From Xiphydria camelus (Eukaryota; Arthropoda; Insecta; Hymenoptera; Xiphydriidae), in contig OY783195.1 of NCBI GenBank assembly GCA_963678675.1, forward strand, positions 22,048,283 to 22,112,282: a stretch of DNA of 64,000 bases, in the 5' to 3' direction. Position numbers and translations under genes: made by a program. This document shows positions 21,300 to 33,182 of the stretch, one piece after another. Position 1 is the first letter of the stretch. Every line of letters begins with the position of its first letter. Below the pieces are notes generated by a model. That model saw only the letters and a program-made list of their open reading frames with translations, was not told where the DNA came from and ran no database searches.

Positions 21300-22218
21300 C
21301 AGGGTGAACCAGGTTAAATGTCATTAATTATATGTGATAGAACAACAAGAAAAAAGTAGACTTTCATAAGAAAATTTGTTTCAAAAATGTTTCCTAACAA
21401 AGATACAGGGTGTCAAAGTTTCTAAAAAAAAGTTGTTTTCTCATCATAACTTCTAAGCTACTGGATCGATTTTCATGAATTTTCGCACACAGACTAATGT
21501 AGCACAGGTCTAAGTGTAATGATTAAATAATTTAAAGAAATTCTCCAGATACTGGAGGCCGGTACCCCCCTTTCCCCCTCCTAATCTTCGGCGCCACTGG
21601 ATATTTTGCAAAGAAAATTTAATTATTGGATTCCCCATTTAATTTAGAGAAAAAAAAATTGAAACTGACACCCTGTATCTTTGTTAGGAAACATTTTTGA
21701 AAAAAATTTTTCTTATGAAAGTCTACTTTTTTGTTGTTCTATCAGATATAATAATTAATGACGTTCAACCTAGTTTTGGCCTGCTCGCAACCCTATAAAT
21801 TAAAATAAATATCTCAAAAACGAAGCCATAAATAAAAAATTTTCAAGGGTGATTTTTCTCTCTAAATTAAATGGGAAATCCAATAATTAAATTTTTTTTG
21901 CAAAATATCTAGTGGCGCCGAAGATTGGGAGGGGGAAAGGGGGGTACCGGCCTCCAGTATCTACGCCACTGGAGAATTTCTTTAAATTATTTGATTATTA
22001 CTTAGACCTGTATTACATTAGTCTGTGTGCGAAATTTCATGGAAATCGATCCAGTAGTTTAGAAGTTATGATGAGAAAACCATTTTCCTTAAAGAAACTT
22101 TGACACCCTGTATCTTTGTTAGGAAACATTTTTGAAAAAAATTTTCTTACGAAAGTCTACTTTTTTCTTGTTGTTCTATCACATATAAAAAAAATGACGT
22201 TTAACCTGGTTCACTCTG
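21300..22218. repeat. CAGGGTG...CACCCTG palindromic MITE, copy B
   Basis: CAGGGTGAACCAGG and CCTGGTTCACTCTG ends with TA on both sides. It is shorter than copies A and C, through loss of one internal module near 21655. Confidence 0.8.
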
Positions 22219-22734
22219 TATATGTATGAAACGATTGAAATAGATACTACACAAGACCCCTTGAAAACGGTTTCGTGCATTAAATTTTATTTTAATGTAA
22301 TCAAATTCTCCTAGTTTCCTTAGGTGGGCGGTACATCCATCACCTCTCCTATTGGGAAACTTGGCGGGGGCGTGGCTAATGGCCAAGCGCTCTGGTGGCG
22401 AAACGAAAAACTAGCGTAATTAGGGTTCCGCTGTCAGTTAACCCCGTTAGCCCGTACAAAACAGTGCGTTTTATAATAAAAAAAAATATGAAAGAATTAC
22501 TGTTGTCGCTGGAAAAATTTTTTTTTCGATATGATTCACCACATATGTGAAAAAGAATGTAAGAGCAAGCAGCAGGATAGTTAGAGTATTGTTTATTTGA
22601 AATGTTATTTATACATCAATTTTTTAATTCTGTATGTACTTTCTATGTATGTATTTTAAGACAATAAACAATGTACATTTACACATAATTATTTTGCAGA
22701 TTTATCCTGAAAAAATCTTTCGTCTTTGAGAATT
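22219..22734. other. No gene seen
   Basis: AT-rich interior sequence of the THAP element 3' of its transposase gene. ACAATAAACAATG at about 22660 could serve a polyadenylation role on either strand, but this is weak. Confidence 0.3.
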
Positions 22735-24057
22735 GGTGCTCAGATTTACTGTACCGCTGATGATTGTGAAAATCTTCTTAGCTCAAGTAACAACACCTGA
22801 CGGGATTACTTCTCCTAACACAGAAAAATCTTTAAGGCGTTGATTATTTCGTTCAATGTGCACTCGAGCTCTTGAAATTTTACGATTCATGATCGCTTCT
22901 GCTTTCGTAAACTGTTTTCTCCCTTTTAGAAATGCTGGAGTAAGAGTGTTACGTCTCTCTTTCTGCAAAGCTCATAAAGTGTGAAACCCCTGTCAGCTAA
23001 TATAATATCTTTCTTTTCCATTTTATCGATAATTTTACTCTGCTGAAAAATGATATTGTCTGACACACGTCCCCCATAACACTCACTTACAAAGGTCACT
23101 AACCCAGCGGGACTTACACCGGTCATGAATTTAATCGTGTAATTACTTTTATAATGCGAGTAAGTTTGTATTTGACAGCATAAATTAAATTGCCGCTGAA
23201 TCCGGATTTCAGTGCAATCAACCACTATACGAACATTCTCTAGCCCCTCAAAAAATTGAGGAAGATTTTTCAAAATATTCTCTTTACTCGGCCAAAAAAT
23301 TGCTGGCTTTAAACAAATGTACATAATATCGATCATCTCGTGAATTCTTTCTCTAGTTTTCAGCTTTACAAACTGAATAGTGTCGCCAAAAAAGCGTATG
23401 AACAATTTTGCTTCAATTTGATAAAGGTCATGATGATTCTTTCACGCAAACTCAACTTCGTACACGTATCAGGTGATTTTTTTGTTAGCCTCACTAATTT
23501 TTCAATCGTATCTAACAAGCGAAAGCTGGCAATCCCCGTAAGAGTACTTAGGTCGTGCTCCGAAGTAATAATACTAATCAATTTTCGAGTGACAAAATCA
23601 CTTTGTACTTGAACTCTTTCATCACGAAATACTTTATGAGACATTTCTGTTTGACTTGCTGATTCCTTAAAGCTCTTTTCCTGCCTCTGATCTCTGATGT
23701 GTGTATCAGCATCTTGGTTGCGAAGGCCTTGGTCATCATCCTCCTGGTCGTTTTGATCGGCAAGACATACTTCCGCAGCATTCTTTTGTTGATGTTCTTC
23801 GCTATTTTCTATTTCAGGTGCCCCTACATCATTCAGCAAAGTATTTTCATCATTTTTGCATTCCTGTTTATTTAACAATGATCTTTTGCGACATCTCTCT
23901 GCTCTGGAATGTATTTGCATCTGATATGCTTGACTACCGTTTCTCGAGACTGTTGATTCTGGGAGATTGTGAGAGGGAACACTTGTTGTCTTCAGATGAA
24001 CACGTTTTTTAGTCTCGAAATTACTACCATCTAAAATTAAAAATGTTTAATTAATTA

Positions 24058-24991
24058 CACAGGTTTACAAAAAAAAAAGTCCGGACTATTTGACCGGACC
24101 ATGGTATTCCGAGGTATTTTTGCGTCCGGAATCCGATCCCGAGGTCATCTGAGCCCCATCACGTCAGAAAAACGAGATTTCAAGGTCATTTAGAGGTTAA
24201 AATGACCATTTTTTGGAACTGGACCCGGGAAAATTTCTCAAGCGACCTGTTGAGTTGGAGGGTAGCTGTTTAGGTCTTGAATACCTTCCAAACATTGGAA
24301 TGGAGTCGTAAATCTCGACCGGGACTATCACAGAACCACCCCAGTGGACAAAATGTTGCCATGATCGTTGTATCTCGCGGATTACGATCTCCCTGTCAAG
24401 GCATCCAATTCCGGCGATCCGTTCACTGTGACATATTGACAGTGGACCCAGCACTGACCCTAATGGCCTTAGAACCTTGGAGTCATGCTCTGGATGCTGC
24501 TCAGGGCAGTCCCATTTCCTTATTTATTTATTTCACGGGCTCTTGCCCTTTTCAAAGACATTGCAACCAACACAATTGGACGGCACAAATTTGCTGTAAG
24601 TTGACGAAGGAATCTTACCAACTCACGAGTTTAAGCTCCCTGCCACGACGCAGAAACTTGACGGAAAACTTCCATATCTCGAGAACTGCTCAACCCATTC
24701 GTCTGAAATTTCGCACCATGTTAGGGGACTTCTTGGGAACATTGTTTGTATCCGAACAATAAAGACCCTTCTGTAAAGCCGATTGTTCGTGTACAATCGG
24801 CCCTATGAAACAGCATGCAGAACATGAGTCAAAAATTTGTGCGTCTGCAGTGGCAACCTCCTCGTTGCAAATCTCGCTTTTCTGACGTGATGGGGCTCAG
24901 ATGACCTCGGGATCGGATTCAGGACGCAAAAATACCTCGGAATACCATGGTCCGGTCAAATAGTCCGGACTTTTTTTTTTGTAAACCTGTG
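24058..24991. mobile_element. TIR element CACAGGTTTAC...GTAAACCTGTG
   Basis: Arms of about 125 bp share AAAGTCCGGACTATTTGACC, GGTATTCCGAGGTATTTTTG and TGAGCCCCATCACGTCAG. No target duplication is obvious and no transposase is visible. A 161-codon frame inside has no recognisable motif. It sits in the transposase intron. Confidence 0.7.
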
Positions 24992-25754
24992 ATTATTGAA
25001 CTAATTATCTCAATAACACGTTGACTGCCGGCCACCAACGCTGCCGGGTTAAAGTACATTATCTGCCGGTCCCATCCTAGGTAGCACACTAACGTTAGAA
25101 TAACGTCTCAGACGTCATTTTTTGGTCAGTATACGGTTTCAGACGTCAATTGTCGTAACATTAACGTCACAGGGACGTCATATTTACGACGTACCTTAGA
25201 CGTCAAAATTCAACGTCTTTTTGACGGAACTTTTCCGTCATTTTAATGACGAACGAGACTTAGAAAAATTTCGGTCTCCTGCATATAGGTATAGCGACTT
25301 GAACATTTATTTGTGAATAAATGGACAAAAATTGTAATCTGTTCAATTATTAATTCTTTAAATTATTTCATTTCGAGTCTCCAGAGTATGTTGAGCAAGT
25401 TATAAACTATACTGTTTATTAAAAAGCACAGATTATTAAAGTAAATGAAAGACAATCAATTAATGTAGGATGAATAAATATTCATATAATTATTTATTTA
25501 TTTATTTATATTTATTTATTATTTATATCTTGCATAAACGCAAATTGATATTAATATCAATTTGCGTCTATGCAAGAATATTTATCAAAAGACAATCATA
25601 AATTTAGAAAAATGTTGAGAAAAGAATAATACAATTATAAAATCTTATTTATTCAAGCTCTTTCTTATTGACAGGAAAAGCAATATACATTTATTCATCA
25701 AACTTCATATGAACACCAATAGTAATAATATTCTTAACCACAAGAGCGTGCAGC

Positions 25755-26400
25755 AGATGAGGACTCGCGAGGACACCGACCGATCAACGAAGTTAAGAGG
25801 CCGACACACCCCGTCTGGAAATGTAAAGCTATATTTTCAACATGGTGCATAAGAACCTTTTGCATTTTCGCCACCACACTTAAAAAACATAAATCTAGAG
25901 CCTTATAGAAAAAAAAAATAAATAATAAATTTCTGATTTTGCCGATTGATTACAACAAAAAAATGTATTTTTTTTTCTATAGGGCCCTAGATTTATGTTT
26001 TTTAACTGTGGTGGCGAAAATACGAAAGGTTCTTATGCACCATATTGGAAATATTACTTTACAGCCGCGACAAAAATGCCCGAAAATTGTCGCGGCTGTA
26101 AAGTAATATTTCCAAGATAGTGCATAAGAACCTTTCGTATTTTCGCCACCACACTTAAAAAACATAAATCTAGGGCCCTATAGAAAAAAAAATACATTTT
26201 TTTGTTGTAATCAATCGGCAAAATCAGAAATTTATTATTATAATATTTTTTTTTCTATAGGGCTCTAGATTTATGTTTTTTAAGTGTGGTGGCAAAAATG
26301 CAAAAGGTTCTTATGCACCATATTGAAAATATAGCTTTACATTTCCAGACGGGGTGTGTCGGCCTAAGTGCGGACACTCTAGTTGGATGGGTGACCGCTC
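25755..26400 (+). pseudogene. 5S rRNA-like sequence split by a palindrome
   Basis: At 25776-25796 the sequence ACCGATCAACGAAGTTAAG resembles the 5S CCGATCACCGAAGTTAAG segment (A box). After the insertion, 26372-26392 reads GTTGGATGGGTGACCGC, which resembles the 5S C-box segment. The order and spacing are as in 5S if the palindrome is removed. It may be a 5S-derived SINE (SINE3-type) or a 5S pseudogene. It is too short and diverged to be functional. Confidence 0.5.
25801..26364. repeat. 560-bp palindrome of nested hairpins
   Basis: GGCCGACACACCCCGTCTGG at the left and its complement at the right enclose arms that are themselves hairpins. The module TTCGCCACCACACTTAAAAA occurs four times in alternating orientation. 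The centre is GCGACAAAAATG...TTGTCGC at about 26075. Confidence 0.85.
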
Positions 26401-27009
26401 ACGATGAAAAGATATACGTCAGACCTAACCTTTTATAACCGTTATTTTTTAGGTCATCAGAACGTCCGGTAGAACGTCATTATGACGTGATTTTTCTGAC
26501 GTCGTGTGGATGTGCAATTAAGCCGTCTTTGCGACGTTAAAATGACATCATATTTTTCGTCATCTGACGTCAGAACTGACCTTCAAAAAACGTCATTTCG
26601 ACGTTGATGTGCTACCTGGAATGGGACCAGCGTGGCAGTTAACGTGTTAACTTTTTTTCAATTAAATGGATCTATAATATTCACATTTTTTCATATTTTT
26701 TACTTACATGGTGATAAAAAATCTTCTTCTGAGAAATGTAACGAACAAACTTTCATCGAACCAGTCACTTTTTTCTCCATTCTTAAAACCTTCACCCAAG
26801 CATTTAATCTATCAATCTCCTCTTCTTCGCCAAATTTATTTAAAATTTTTACTCTATGAGTATTTTCACGTGGGAATTGAAAAAATTTAACATTCGGATT
26901 ACGTTGAGGTGTACTCGTGCAACCATAGACTGAGCAATAAATTTTGCTTTTACATTTTCTGTTTCCATCATTGACAACACTTAAACTCTTGTTTGTTTTT
27001 AACATTTAA

Positions 27010-27213
<204 letters not shown>

Positions 27214-27549
27214 TGACCCTACTTACAGTAGTTTCACTCTTAGCCGCCAGAGCGCGTATCCGACAAACAAGTTTCCCAATACCTAAAATTTTACCTACCT
27301 GACTTCGGTAAATAGCGGTCCCAATAGATAGTATTCATTTTTGAAGTGAAGACGCGTTGACACTCAATATTATACTTTTCGAGAATTTTGTTGTTTTTTA
27401 CTAATTTTTGAAAATGAAATGTTTTTTGTACCACACTAGTCAGAAATTGCTGTGTCCTTGTTTACAGCACGAAGCAGCGCGCGCATTCCTTCCCTCTCGC
27501 TCACATTTATTTAGAGCGAGGATAATTAATTCAAATCATGGTAACCACT

Positions 27550-27870
27550 GCTTGCGGCCACTTTTTTACAAGCAACCATAGATTATTGTGTTCAGTAAAA
27601 ATTTAACTTCAATTTGGTATATTATTTTCTTGAAAAACACTATGAGCGTAAGTAATCAACAATAATGTACCTGTTTACACCTGGTTTCCTAGAGGTTGCG
27701 GCTGATTGAGAGCTGGCAACCATATTTTTTTACATTCTTCACATAATTTTCTTTTAAATGACGTTTCATTCACTTAAAAAACATATAATTCAATTTCATA
27801 CAAATACATTACTTACAATATATTTAATTAAAAATAGTTGCGGCTAAGTTTTTATAAGCAACCCGGAAGT
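27550..27870. repeat. Three degenerate ~140-bp units
   Basis: A pair TTGCGGCnn...GCAACC recurs at about 27553, 27696 and 27836, each followed by a weakly similar AT-rich tail. Divergence is high. The first unit overlaps the end of the THAP element. Confidence 0.35.
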
Positions 27871-28347
27871 AATAAATCACATTGGCATTAATCATTCATT
27901 TGAATTAAGTTTCATTGAAAAAACAGATACCTACATAATTTTGCAGTGGGATCTTATAGGCTATCATTTCAAAGTGCCGACGCCGAGTAACCATTCTTGA
28001 CTACGTATATATTCGGTGACTATACGTATACCAGTACATATGTACCTGGTATGACGCACCACGATGCTATAACGCATTATGACGCTCATAAATATTGTGA
28101 TGCATTGCCACTGTGTTTTGGTGCTCCATTTCTAGGAAACAAAATATTTTTGCGAAAAGTTTTACAGTGTTGTGAACTAGTGGGTATTTCTTTCAAATGA
28201 CAGTTTTGGGTTTTTTATCATCCAATACTCCAATGCGTAATATCAAATTATTTCTGGGAAAATCATTACTGCGATTATTATCAATTGTAGGTTCTCAGGC
28301 CCTTGCCGAAATTCTTGGAGAACCTGTGAATTATCACGAACAGCCAG
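27871..28347. other. No supported gene
   Basis: Sequence between the THAP element and the second nuclease transposon. Open frames of 60-70 codons exist, but none shows a motif. It is AT-balanced and could be part of an older element. Confidence 0.35.
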
Positions 28348-31245
28348 TAGTCCAGTCAGTGGGGGCCAAAAAAGGCCTTTACTCTACAAAAGGTGGGGTA
28401 GTCGCAATTTTTAAATATGTTGTTAAGGTCTGGGCCTTATCAAAAAATCCAAGTTTTCGACCTTGGGGAGTGACCGCTCGAGCCGCCATCTTGAATTAAA
28501 GGGACAAAAAATGTTTTTTCTTCAAAATAACTCCCCAGCGGTTGATTTTGCGACAAAAATATTTAAATAAAAGTTGAAGAAGATAAAATTTCTCACATTT
28601 TTTGTATTTTCATTTTTTTTATAAGTCTAATGTGTTTCGAGTTACAGGGGCGGAAAGATGAAAATTTTTCCCAAAACATAGTAACACTTCCCATTTTTGA
28701 CGGTAAATTTCTTAAGAACAAATTACACTTACGACGAAGATATCGACATTTTTCGATAAATGAAAAATAATATATCAATTTATAAATATCGATAATTACG
28801 ACGCGATATATTGATAAAATGGATCCGGTTGAATACCATAAATTTACAACGGAAGGCTATTTCACTGTCAGGCGCTTGAACAAGTTTTGGTCAGGGATTT
28901 TGTCTGACATGACCATAGAACAAACTTTGATGCGGATGGTGCATAGTTGTGGGGGCCTCACTCGTGGTCGTGGAATCAGTGACAGCGTACTCGCTCTCTG
29001 GACTTTGGGAATGATATCTTTGCATAACGTTTGCGACGTCATTGAGGAATATTGTGACGTTCATCTAGAATCATCCGAGCAACATACGTCCGTACGAAGA
29101 CTTCACGCATTACTCGGGACAACGAAGACTTAAAAAAATTGTTGAACTGGTTTACTCAGCATCCTCCCTTACCCGAAATCAATTCGCTTTTTTCCATAAG
29201 TACAAGAGTTGTCGGGAATGAAAAGATTAACTGTCATTTGGCCAGAGAAAAAGGTATCGAGGCGATGTCGAACATGGTTGTCACGTTTGAAAATTTCGGG
29301 ACCATTACACTTAAACGCAAAGACAAGGTCATCCCATTAGCAGCAGTCAACAGCAGCATAAAAGTCGGCGAAGCAACAATTTCGATCAACCCACTCATGC
29401 TGTTTCAAAGAATGTGCATTGCGAAGAAATCCGACGACGAATTAAAAGATTATCTTAAATTCGAGCTTGCCCCATTCCCTTTGTCGCTTTTCTCAGAGGA
29501 ATGAATGCGTAAAGGCATGAAATCCTCATTGTATAAAGTTTTTACACAACTTCCACACACAGAATGTGTGGAATTCGGAGATAACCCAATCAATGTTTTG
29601 GATGGAGGATACCTTTTGCACAAAGTTGTATGGCATCGTAATGATTCATTTGCGTCCATTTCCGAGAAGTACGTTTAATATGTTCCTGCTACTTCAATAT
29701 GAACTACTGTTCACATGCAGTCATTGTTTTCGATGGATATCCGATTGATGGTGGCAAAAAGAATACCAAAACCGCAGAAAGACTTCGCCGATCGAAAAAG
29801 CATATATCTGCGGATGCTCTCTTCGATGAAACAATGTCGGTTCAAGTTTCCCAAGAAGTATTTTTAGCCAAAGAAAACAATAAAACCCATTTAATTTCGA
29901 TGCTGACGAAAAAAATGGAACAGGCTGTTATTACTGTTAAACAGGCGGAAGAAGATGTTGATGTGTTGATTGTTAGAACAGCGATTTCCTTGTGCTCAAA
30001 ATTTGATGCTGTTTTCGTAGTTGGTGAAGACATTGATCTTCTTGTTTTGCTGACAGCATTAGCATCATCTCAAAGTAACATCTACCTCCGCAAACCAGGA
30101 ATAGGCATAATTGCTGAAAAACTATATTTTGCGAATAGTTAAAACATGAAGAAGTAGCTGAGAACATTCTGTTTCTCCATGCGTTTAGTGGCTGCGACAC
30201 GACATCGTCAATCTTCAGCCAAGGAAAAATAAAATTTTGTTCGCTTCTCCAGAAAACAGCAGAACTCTCTGCCACCATTAGCATCTTCAAAGAACAGAAC
30301 GCAACACCAGAGCACATCGCAGACGCTGGAGCGCGCTTTCTCGTTGCTTTGTATGGTGGCAATATGGAAGAGGACACCTTGGAAGAAATCCGCTACCAAT
30401 GTTTCGCTAAATCTACCACAAAAAGTAAACCCAATCTTGCTTCTTTGCCACCAACGAAGGACGCCGCGCGGTATCATGCATTCAGGACGTACCACCAAGT
30501 CCAAAAATGGTATGGAATCGAGAAAAAACCAGAAGACTGGGGCTGAAAACTTAATAGCAATGGACTTACTCCACTCACAATGACAAAGCAACCAGCACCC
30601 GACACCTTATTGAAATTCATTTCATGCTCTTGTCGAAAAAGATGCGGTGCAGCATGTGGCTGCAGGAAAGCTGAGTTGAAGTGTTCCGTTGTGTGTGGCT
30701 TCTGCAGTGGTCAGTCATGCGAAAATGTACCGGTGGTTCGAATCGACAGTAAGGGCGAAGATGACCAAAATTTACCAATGGAAGAGCAATGTATTTTCAG
30801 AATCATCGATGATGATGACATTGAGGACACAGATTATACTCAAGACGTCAACACCAACCAACCAAAACTATCAGGGATAAAATTATTATAACTAGCAAGA
30901 AACACTAACAAAAATGGCGAGTGTTACTATTTTTTTGGGAAAAATGTTCATATTTCGTATGATCGAAACGCATTACTTATAAAAAAAATGAAAATACAAA
31001 AATGTTAGGAATTTTGTCTTATTTAACTTTTACTGAAACTTTTTTGTCGCAAAATCAACCGCTGGGGAGTTATTTTGAAAAAAAAAAACATATTTTGTCC
31101 CTTTAATTCAAGATAGCGGCTCGAGCGGTCACTCCCCAAGGTCAAAAACTTGGATTTTTTGTTAAGGCCCAGACCTTAACAACATATTAAAAAATTGCGA
31201 CTTCCCCTCCTTTTGTAGGTCAAAATCCCCCACTGACTGAACTAT
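28348..31245 (+). mobile_element. Long-TIR transposon with nuclease/CXC gene, copy 2 (complete ends)
   Basis: Left end TAGTCCAGTCAGTGGGGG and right end CCCCCACTGACTGAACTA bound inverted repeats of about 290 bp. They include GCTCGAGCCGCCATCTTG, TTCAAAATAACTCCCCAGCGG and GAGTTACAGGGGCGGAAAG-type sequence. One long gene fills the space between them, and no classical DDE transposase is present. It is the best preserved of three copies. The flanks give no clear target duplication. Confidence 0.8.
28819..30891 (+). pseudogene. PIN/FEN-like nuclease + CXC-domain protein of copy 2, broken
   Basis: ATG at 28819 opens the N-terminal region (FTVRRLNKFWSGI, GGLTRGRGISDS, WTLGMISLHNVC), which copy 1 lacks. 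A frameshift near 29110-29140 leads to LNWFTQHPPLPEINSLF and a middle domain. Next come VVFDGYP-like acidic motifs (here IVFDGYPI), EEDVDVLIV, GEDIDLLVLL and SGCDTTSSI. Then come SLPPTKDAARYHAFR and a CXC cluster (CSCRKRCGAACGCRK, CSVVCGFCSGQSC) near the C-terminus. Lesions: TGA at 29502-29504, TAA at 29676-29678, frameshifts near 29690 and 30140, and TGA at 30544-30546. The intact ancestor would have been about 680 residues. The acidic array and GCD loop suggest a structure-specific nuclease, the CXC region DNA binding. Both are inferences. Confidence 0.7.
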
Positions 31246-31689
31246 ATGGGGTATACGGAATTATACTCTCTTCATATAACCCCAAGCAGCAGAGAGATTT
31301 CAACCACATTTATTCCAAATATAGAGGGGTCATTCTCACGAAAAGCAGACTATTTCAGTTCCAATTAAAAAAAAAATGTCATGTAAAAATTTTAGATTTT
31401 CCTTTTTGAAATCCATAAAACTAATCTTTCATCATACAACTACAGGGTGCGCCAACGAAACTTGCTGATTTGAGAGGTGGATAAAACAAAAAAATATATA
31501 GATACCTATGGTTTTAATTATTTTTTCTTATATTTGTACATAATGGGAAATTTAAAATTACATGGTTTTAAAAATAATATTAGGCAAGTGACGCCCCTCA
31601 TTATCAATACTATGAATTAGACGATTTATGGAGTTTTGATTAATTCATTCTAACATAGCTACGGGTATTCCGGCTATTGTGCTTCGCGA

Positions 31690-33175
31690 ATATCCCGACC
31701 AGAAATTTCAATACTTGTCACATCAGGGCCGGGTCAGGCAGCCGGATCTTGGAAGTCAGGCCCTTATCAGGCAACCTTACCCGGCCCTGGTCAGGTATGT
31801 AACGCATTGTCACATCAGGGCCGGGTCCGGTTGCCGGATCCGGCCCGGATCCGGTAACCGGATTCGGCCCTGATGTGACAACGCGTTACATACTTGATCA
31901 GGGCCGGGTCAGGCTGCCTTACCCGGTCCTGACGTGACAAGTATCGAAATTTCTAATCGGGCCCGGATCCGGCCCGGAGCCGGTTGCCGGACTCGGCCCT
32001 GATGTGACAACGCGTTACATGCTTGATTAGGGCCGGGTCAGGCTGCCTTACCCGGTCCTGACGTGACAAGTATCGAAATTTCTGGTCGGGCCCGGATCCG
32101 GTTACCGGATACGGCCCTGATGTGACAACGCGTTACATGCTTGACCAGGGCCGGATAAAGTTGCCTTATTCGGTCCTGACGTGACAAGTATCGACATTTC
32201 TGGTCGGGTCGGGTCGGGTCTAAATTTCCCATACGATAATTGTTTATTTTTATATATAAACAAAATCGCTTTCAAAAATCGCTGTGGCAGACGAGTGAGT
32301 TCGTCATTTCGACCCGGAGTCGGCCTGTGAACTCGTCAGTAAGGCTAGGCCGACTCCTGCCTTAGACGCTCTGTGGTCCTCTTAGGTATATAGTACTGTA
32401 CCGCCGTTTTACTACCGAGAGCCGAGAGGGTCGGCGCCATCTGGCGTCAGGCAGCTACGGCAAGCCGGACCCGGCCCTGATGTGACAACGCGTTACATAC
32501 TTGATCAGGGCCGGGTCAGGCTGCCTTACCCGGTCCTGACGTGACAAGTATCGAAATTTCTAATCGGGCCCGGATCCGGCCCGGAGCCGGTTGCCGGACT
32601 CGGCCCTGATGTGACAACGCGTTACATGCTTGATCAGGGCCGGGTCCGGCGCAGCTAAGGCAAACCGGATCCGGCATGCCGGGCGTATGCCTGATCAGGG
32701 CCGGGTCCGGCGGAGCTAAGGCAAACCGGATCCGGCATGCCGGGCGTATGCCTGATCAGGGCCGGGTCCGGCGCAGCTAAGGCAAACCGGATCCGGCATG
32801 CCGGGCGTATGCCTGATCAGGGCCGGGTCCGGCGCAGCTAAGGCAAACCGGATCCGGCATGCCGGGCGTATGCCTGATCAGGGCCGGGTCCGGCGGAGCT
32901 AAGGCAAACCGGATCCGGCATGCCGGGCGTATGCCTGATCAGGGCCGGGTCCGGCGGAGCTAAGGCAAACCGGATCCGGCATGCCGGGCGTATGCCTGAT
33001 CAGGGCCGGGTCCGGCGTAGCTAAGGCAAACCGGATCCGGCATGCCGGGCGTATGCCTGATCAGGGCCGGGTCCGGCGCAGCTAAGGCAAACCGGATCCG
33101 GCATGCCGGGCGTATGCCTGATCAGGGCCTGATGTGACAACCGGCATGTCAAGCCAAATTTCTGGTCGGGATTCT
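31690..33175. repeat. GC-rich inverted-repeat element with internal satellites
   Basis: TCCCGACCAGAAATTT at the left is mirrored by AAATTTCTGGTCGGGA at the right. Inside, modules such as CATCAGGGCCGGGTC, AACGCGTTACAT and CTGACGTGACAAGTATCG alternate in orientation. At 32225-32450 there is an unrelated stretch without motifs. Confidence 0.65.
32630..33117. repeat. Tandem satellite, eight 61-bp units
   Basis: The unit starts TGATCAGGGCCGGGTCCGGC and includes AGCTAAGGCAAACCGG and ATCCGGCATGCCGGGCG. Units are almost identical; the only regular variation is GCAGC/GGAGC/GTAGC. The high homogeneity suggests recent expansion. Confidence 0.95.
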
Positions 33176-33182
33176 CCTTTAA

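Larger units (their letters stand above)
25081..26617. mobile_element. Inner element with GGTAGCACA ends and ACGTC-rich flanks
   Basis: The left end (from GGTAGCACACTAACGT) and right end (to ACGTTGATGTGCTACC) are inverted repeats. About a dozen ACGTC/GACGT words lie within 200 bp of each end. Its centre holds a 5S rRNA-like sequence split by a large palindrome. Confidence 0.55.
25017..26646. mobile_element. Non-autonomous element with CACGTTgACTGCC ends, piggyBac-like target
   Basis: The left end CACGTTGACTGCC follows ATAA. The right end GGCAGTTAACGTG precedes TTAA. A TTAA target with one mutated copy and CAC-type ends suggests piggyBac. Inside is a second set of ends, GGTAGCACA...TGTGCTACC (about 25081-26617), with dense ACGTC/GACGT words near both ends. 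No transposase. Confidence 0.5.
22735..27005 (-). pseudogene. THAP + DDE_4-type transposase gene, two exons, frameshifted
   Basis: Exon 1 (27005-26708) encodes a THAP zinc finger: CSVYGC, then FFQFPRE, then WVKVLRM and CSLHF, so the C-x4-C...C-x2-H ligands are present. It ends at a GTAAGT donor. Exon 2 starts after TTTTAATTTTAG at 24030 in matching phase. It holds an acidic linker and a DDE core with VVDCTEI (first D), GGRVSDN (second D), ILADRGF and HIERNNQRLK (E). Frameshifts occur near 23365 and near 22950, and a TGA at 22783 stops the frame while homologous-looking sequence (to about 22735) continues. The intron now contains two whole transposons (24058-24991 and 25017-26646). The enzyme would cut and paste its own element, but this copy is dead. 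Confidence 0.75.

Noticed and set aside
24277..24762. 161-codon frame in the CACAGGTTTAC element
   Set aside because: No recognisable motif, no splice context, and the element shows no sign of coding a transposase.
26360..26400. Functional 5S rRNA gene
   Set aside because: Only the internal-promoter segments match, and a 560-bp palindrome separates them.
32630..33117. CRISPR array
   Set aside because: Units are contiguous and identical, without unique spacers, in a eukaryotic transposon context.
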